DNA from: PNNG01 sp046291695 | GTDB lineage: Bacteria > Bacteroidota > Bacteroidia > UBA7662 | Direction: 5' to 3' | Assembly (NCBI GenBank): GCA_046291695.1 | Contig: JBKBSO010000013.1 | Location: 48,271 to 112,270, forward strand | Length of the DNA: 64,000 bases | Part shown: positions 60,359-64,000 of the stretch, in pieces | How positions within the stretch are numbered: the first letter of the stretch is position 1 | Layout: the number at the start of each line of letters is the position of its first letter | Position numbers and translations under genes: made by a program | Notes under the pieces: model-generated | The model's input: only the letters and a program-made list of their open reading frames with translations | Told to the model about the DNA's origin: nothing | The model's database searches: none

Positions 60359-61654
60359 ATGCAGGTAAAGCAGCGCTTTGAGGAAAAACGTATTTTGATG
60401 CTTGGATGGGAATTTCCGCCCGTTCATGCAGGAGGGCTTGGCATAGCTTGCTACGGACTGACTAAGGCCATCCGCAATTTTATCGACATTACCCTGGTAG
60501 TGCCCAAGTCTGATCCCCGGATGCAGCTCGAGGGTGTTAGAATTTTCGGACTCAATGAGATTAACGAAAACTTGGGCATTACGGAGCCTGAAATGAACCG
60601 ATTAACAGGCGGATTGCCGGAGTTAGAATATTACCAACTCAGCGCTGTAGCTTGTGAATCGGTGCGCAAGGGTTACCAGGCCCAACAGGGCTTAAAGCGT
60701 ACCAGTTTTAAGGAGCTTTTTGGCGATGAGGAAGTATATGGGCCACGTTTGTTGGCCAAAGTGAGTGCCTATGCCGAAGCGGTTGCCGAAGAATTTGGCG
60801 ATGGAGGTTTTGATTTAATACATGCCCACGATTGGCTTACCTATTTGGCAGGAGTGCGCTTAAAGAAAAAAACTGGTAAGCCCTTGCTTATACACGTACA
60901 CGCGCTTGAAACCGATCGCGCCGGAAGGGATGCCCGTAACACCATGTATTATGTAGAGCGATTTGGGATGCAGATGTGTGACCGGATTATTGCCGTAAGC
61001 GAATATACCAAGCAAAATATTGTAGAGTTATACGGCATACAGCCCGAAAAAATAGAGGCCATTCATAACGGTATCGACCCACAAGATGTGTTCAGGGCCG
61101 AACACCACGTGCCCGAAAAAATTGTGGCCTTTGTAGGGCGGCTCACCCACCAAAAAGGACCTTATCATTTGCTGGAAACCGCAGAAAAAGTGATTCGCCG
61201 CTTTCCCCATGTTCGATTTGTGGTGGCCGGGACCGGTGAAAAAATGAAGGAACTTATCGATTGGACTGCCTTTAAGGGCCTGAGCCGACATTTTTTGTTC
61301 ACCGGATTTGTTGCACGCGAAAAAGTAGAGCAGTTGTTGGCCGTTGCGGATGTGTACTTTATGCCTTCAGTTTCGGAGCCTTTTGGATTATCGGCCCTCG
61401 AAGCAGCCCAGTTTAATGTGCCCTGCGTCATCTCCAAACAATCGGGGGTGGCCGAAATGCTCAAGCATTCACTGCAAGCCGATTATTGGGATACCGATGC
61501 CTTTGCCGAGCATATCATTAAGCTGTTGGCCGACGAAAATTACCATCGCGAAATGGTGGAAGCCATGCAGCAGGATCTTGAACATATTTCCTGGGACGAT
61601 GCGGCGACCCGTGTCATTAAAGAATACCGTAAATTCTTACTAAACGAATCCTAA
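60359..61654 (+). CDS. GT4-family glycosyltransferase, glycogen-synthase-like
   Basis: 431 residues of the GT-B fold. The N-terminal domain begins ILMLGWEFPPVHAGGLGIAC, the glycine-rich acceptor loop, followed by LIHAHDWLTYLAGVRL. The C-terminal nucleotide-sugar domain has VGRLTHQKGPYHLLE and the EX7E motif in SEPFGLSALEAAQ. It is related to starch/glycogen synthases and family 4 glucosyltransferases. The stop overlaps the start of a GH57 amylase by one base; this pair is typical for intracellular alpha-glucan (glycogen) metabolism. The nucleotide-sugar donor (ADP- or UDP-glucose) cannot be read from sequence. Confidence 0.9.
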   Translation: MQVKQRFEEKRILMLGWEFPPVHAGGLGIACYGLTKAIRNFIDITLVVPKSDPRMQLEGVRIFGLNEINENLGITEPEMNRLTGGLPELEYYQLSAVACESVRKGYQAQQGLKRTSFKELFGDEEVYGPRLLAKVSAYAEAVAEEFGDGGFDLIHAHDWLTYLAGVRLKKKTGKPLLIHVHALETDRAGRDARNTMYYVERFGMQMCDRIIAVSEYTKQNIVELYGIQPEKIEAIHNGIDPQDVFRAEHHVPEKIVAFVGRLTHQKGPYHLLETAEKVIRRFPHVRFVVAGTGEKMKELIDWTAFKGLSRHFLFTGFVAREKVEQLLAVADVYFMPSVSEPFGLSALEAAQFNVPCVISKQSGVAEMLKHSLQADYWDTDAFAEHIIKLLADENYHREMVEAMQQDLEHISWDDAATRVIKEYRKFLLNES

Positions 61655-62829
61655 TGCCTGCTATCTGCCTTAATTTTCAGCTACATCAACCTTATCGGAT
61701 ACGTCAATACGACTTTACTTCTATTGGTACCCATCATGAGTACTTCGACGAGGTGATGAACAGGGGAATCCTGGATCATATGTGCGATAACTGTTACTTG
61801 CCTGCCAATGAGCTGATGCTGAGTGTGATTGAAAAAAATCATGGCGAGTTTCGTATCTCTTTTTCTATTAGTGGCAGTTTGCTCGAACAGCTCGAAGCCA
61901 ACAGACCCGATGTACTTGAAAGCTTTTTGGAATTGCATCAAACAGGTTGTGTTGAATGGATTGCAGAAACCTACTATCATTCGTTGGCCAGCCAATACTC
62001 TCGGAGCGAGTTTGTACGACAAGTGGAAATGCACCGGAACCAGATTGAAGAAATTTTCGGCATCCGGCCTCAAATGTTTCGCAATACAGAGTTGCTTTTT
62101 AGCAACGATTTGGTGAATGAAGTGGTGCGTATGGGCTTTGCCGGTATATTGGTGCCGAGCACCGAAAAACTACTGAAACAGCGTAGCCCAAATTACATAT
62201 ACAAAACTCCGCTTTCCAATAAACTACTCTGTTTGCCCAAAAACAGTAGCCTTACCGCCGAAATAAGCCGTCATTTTTATACCCGTGCGCATGAAAAGTA
62301 CCCCTTGACCCCACTAAAATTCACCGGCTTGCTGGATGGGTTAGGTAAAGAGGCCGATTGCGTAAGCTTGTTTATGGATTATGGGGTGTTTAGCAAGCAA
62401 CAGGAAGCAGAACACGATCTGCTCGACTTTTTTGAAGCCTTTCCGAAACTGGCCGTGGCACATGGTCATCCGTTTTATACTCCCTCAGAACTTCTGAAAC
62501 AGGGCATCCCGAATGGTAAATATGATGTGCCTTACCCGATTACCTGGTCGTATCCCGATTATAACCTGGGTTACCTTACCCAGAACGACATTCAACAGGA
62601 GGCCATCAACCGGCTGTATGAATTGGAAGAGGCGGTACTGGCAAAAAATAATCCCGATTTGCTGATGGACTGGTCGCGCCTGCAAGCGAGTGACCACTTT
62701 TTTTACATGACCCATAAATTCGAGGAGCAAGGGGGAACCAATATCTATTCGCCCTACAAAACCGCTTATGATGCTTACAACTACTACCTCAATGTGCTTA
62801 CCGATTTGGAACTTCGGGTGAGGAGGTAG
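61654..62829 (+). CDS. GH57-family alpha-amylase or glucanotransferase-like enzyme
   Basis: 391 residues. The family 57 regions are present: NFQLHQPYRIR (region I with His), GCVEWIAETYYHSL (region II), FRNTELLFSND with the putative catalytic Glu (region III), and SLFMDYGVFSKQQ with the putative catalytic Asp (region IV). In described alpha-amylase relatives region IV reads MDYETFGEHQ; here it is MDYGVFSKQQ, a change close to the acid/base that could alter activity. No signal peptide is present, so it works in the cytoplasm with the glycosyltransferase, with which it is translationally coupled (TAATG). Confidence 0.88.
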   Translation: MPAICLNFQLHQPYRIRQYDFTSIGTHHEYFDEVMNRGILDHMCDNCYLPANELMLSVIEKNHGEFRISFSISGSLLEQLEANRPDVLESFLELHQTGCVEWIAETYYHSLASQYSRSEFVRQVEMHRNQIEEIFGIRPQMFRNTELLFSNDLVNEVVRMGFAGILVPSTEKLLKQRSPNYIYKTPLSNKLLCLPKNSSLTAEISRHFYTRAHEKYPLTPLKFTGLLDGLGKEADCVSLFMDYGVFSKQQEAEHDLLDFFEAFPKLAVAHGHPFYTPSELLKQGIPNGKYDVPYPITWSYPDYNLGYLTQNDIQQEAINRLYELEEAVLAKNNPDLLMDWSRLQASDHFFYMTHKFEEQGGTNIYSPYKTAYDAYNYYLNVLTDLELRVRR

Positions 62830-63098
62830 ATTTCGCATTTTTGGGCTTAAAAAAGCCATTCCTCGCTAGCTGGTTTTCCTATTCATTGAGCCGTTATTTG
62901 TGCACAACTAACCCATGAGAAATACTAGCTTTACCATGGCTCAAAGGGCTGAGCGGCCGTTTGCACCGCCTTGTCCCTTCATTTTATATACATAAGAATT
63001 AGCATTGTGCTCAAATCGCCCGCAGACAGCCATCTAAGATGCGTTTGGAGGCAGTATGATGAAAAAAACCGCTGTTGCTGGCAGCGACAAGTATCGGT

Positions 63099-63480
63099 TT
63101 AGCCTTGGATGAGCAGAGGTTGTAAGCCGCTGCTGGTATCGAACTGCAATCTAATGAAGTACATACCCATGGTAACTCTGATATTGACATGGTGCAATGT
63201 TCCTGACCCGGCTCAATGTGCATTTGTTTACTAAGTTGGCCGGAGATATGGCTCACTTCAATCAGTCCAGCTTTGTTGCGATGATTATTGAACTGCATGT
63301 GTATATCATCATGAGCAGGATTGGGGAAAATGCGGAGAACAAAGTCGGCATCCTGCGATGAAATGCTGCTCATCAGGCCGCGGTTGAGGGTGAGGTCGAA
63401 AGCCGTATTGGCCATCCGAACCCGTGTATCAGCTTGGGACGCGCACCGTCCATTTTCCTACAAAAGTAGCACCCGCACTT
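63099..63480 (-). pseudogene. Decayed C-terminal fragment of a T9SS cargo protein
   Basis: From about 63415 the frame reads FVLRIFPNPAHDDIHMQFNN and continues through a T9SS type A domain to SELP, then goes out of frame. The rest of the domain, MGMYFIRLQFDTSSGLQPLL, ends with TAA at 63099 in another frame, so one base is missing near 63170. Upstream, GISAGATFVGKWTVRVPS in yet another frame looks like the preceding part. No complete N-terminus or signal peptide is found. This is a 3' remnant of a once larger secreted protein. Confidence 0.7.
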
Positions 63481-63518
63481 ATGCCGCTTTGTCTAGAAGC
63501 CAAGGATTTCTTCAAAAG

Positions 63519-63857
63519 CTATTCGTCACCCCAAGAATTCATGCCGAATTGCTGACGGAGCAAGTTTCTCAAAATATGCTGCCAGTCGGGCAGGTCGCTG
63601 GTATCGATAAAGCTCGAGGCTTCGCCCTGCTGGCATAATGGGCAAGTATGAGCCATGTAAAGGCAGCTGTCGTCATCAATGTAAATATCTACATCTACTC
63701 CCGGGCCAGGATGAAGTCCACAGCAGCTACAACTCAGCAACTCGGTACCAATTTGATCAAGCAAGCCATCGTCATCGCCCAAGAGTACCTTGAGTTCGGC
63801 CAGCGGAAGGTCGAGCCGAATATGATAACGCCTTTGGAATGCCCGTGCCCTTTTCAT
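63519..63857 (-). CDS. Small cysteine-containing protein of unknown function
   Basis: 112 residues. It starts with a basic helix (MKRARAFQRRYHIRLDLPLA), has an acidic stretch (VDVDIYIDDDS) and two cysteine clusters: CSCC at about 43-46 and CPLC at about 72-75, a spacing that could bind zinc. No family was recognised. It precedes the decayed T9SS fragment on the same strand. Confidence 0.5.
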   Translation of the reverse strand: MKRARAFQRRYHIRLDLPLAELKVLLGDDDGLLDQIGTELLSCSCCGLHPGPGVDVDIYIDDDSCLYMAHTCPLCQQGEASSFIDTSDLPDWQHILRNLLRQQFGMNSWGDE

Positions 63858-63931
63858 AGCAGCAAATTAGGAGGCAACTTTTAAATTGCCAAGCCAAATA
63901 CAATTGTTGCGCGAAAAATGATAATCTGCTC

Positions 63932-63949
63932 ATCCGCAAGATTGCAAGT
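63932..63949. repeat. Possible third copy of the structured repeat, end only
   Basis: ATCCGCAAGATTGCAAGT matches the inverted right end of copy B (ATCCGCATGATTGCAAGT) at 17 of 18 bases. The rest of the copy would lie at or beyond the window edge, or has decayed. Confidence 0.4.
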
Positions 63950-64000
63950 TAGAGCTTGAAAGTGCTATTGCAAGCCTCTGGAAGAGATTTTCGCCAAAAT

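Noticed and set aside
1..64000. CRISPR arrays, tRNAs, rRNAs, phage or intact insertion-sequence genes
   Set aside because: None seen: no regular spaced repeats, no cloverleaf-like intergenic sequence recognised by eye, and no transposase or integrase motif in any frame.

Overview
The window reads as a chromosomal segment of a Bacteroidota (Bacteroidetes) bacterium. The evidence is four proteins or remnants ending in a type IX secretion (T9SS) type A sorting domain plus a likely fifth, a PorT-type T9SS gene next to ubiE, -7 promoter boxes of the form TAnnTTTG, few Shine-Dalgarno sequences, a fused E1 alpha/beta 2-oxoacid dehydrogenase, and TPR-linked class III adenylate cyclases. The family cannot be fixed from this sequence. 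No tRNA, rRNA, CRISPR array, intact insertion sequence or phage gene was recognised.

Layout. 1-5.2 kb: the 3' part of a T9SS cargo gene, a YdeI-like protein, a SRPBCC protein, and a ParD/ParE-type toxin-antitoxin pair whose toxin is broken by one base. 5.3-11.5 kb: a module of GbsR/MarR regulator, LolA-like periplasmic protein, two FtsX-type permeases, a LolD-like ATPase and an outer-membrane barrel, which looks like an envelope lipid or lipoprotein export system. Two diverged copies of a roughly 250-base structured repeat lie at 9.99-10.26 and 11.57-11.82 kb, each just upstream of a gene start. 12-22.9 kb: a second T9SS cargo protein, secreted proteins of unknown function, a Crp/Fnr regulator, a META lipoprotein, PEP carboxylase and a DUF4236 protein.

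23.2-38.1 kb is the most striking part: six class III adenylate cyclase genes on one strand. Five have a signal peptide, TPRs, one membrane helix and a cytoplasmic cyclase domain; one has a multi-helix membrane input. An HD-domain hydrolase and a flavin oxidoreductase sit inside the run. Start/stop overlaps suggest co-translation of several members. Two cyclase genes share a 72-base identical tract, and one of these is frameshifted there.

38.1-41.3 kb: a universal stress protein cotranscribed with a hybrid-kinase/AraC protein that has lost both phospho-acceptor residues. A 19-base motif is shared by the upstream region of this pair and that of the neighbouring unknown gene. 41.6-49.3 kb: a metabolic run of GlcD-like dehydrogenase, TatC, RpiB, M28 peptidase, LutB and 2-oxoacid dehydrogenase E1. 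49.3-62.8 kb: a 1909-residue T9SS protein, ribosomal protein L31, a secreted nuclease-like protein, EngB, UbiE, PorT, an SDR enzyme, dCTP deaminase, and a glycosyltransferase/GH57 pair for alpha-glucan metabolism. The end holds a decayed T9SS fragment, a small cysteine-containing protein and a possible third copy of the repeat end.

Three genes (toxin, third cyclase, T9SS fragment) can each be restored by one base. This may be real decay or sequence error, and it should be checked before interpretation.
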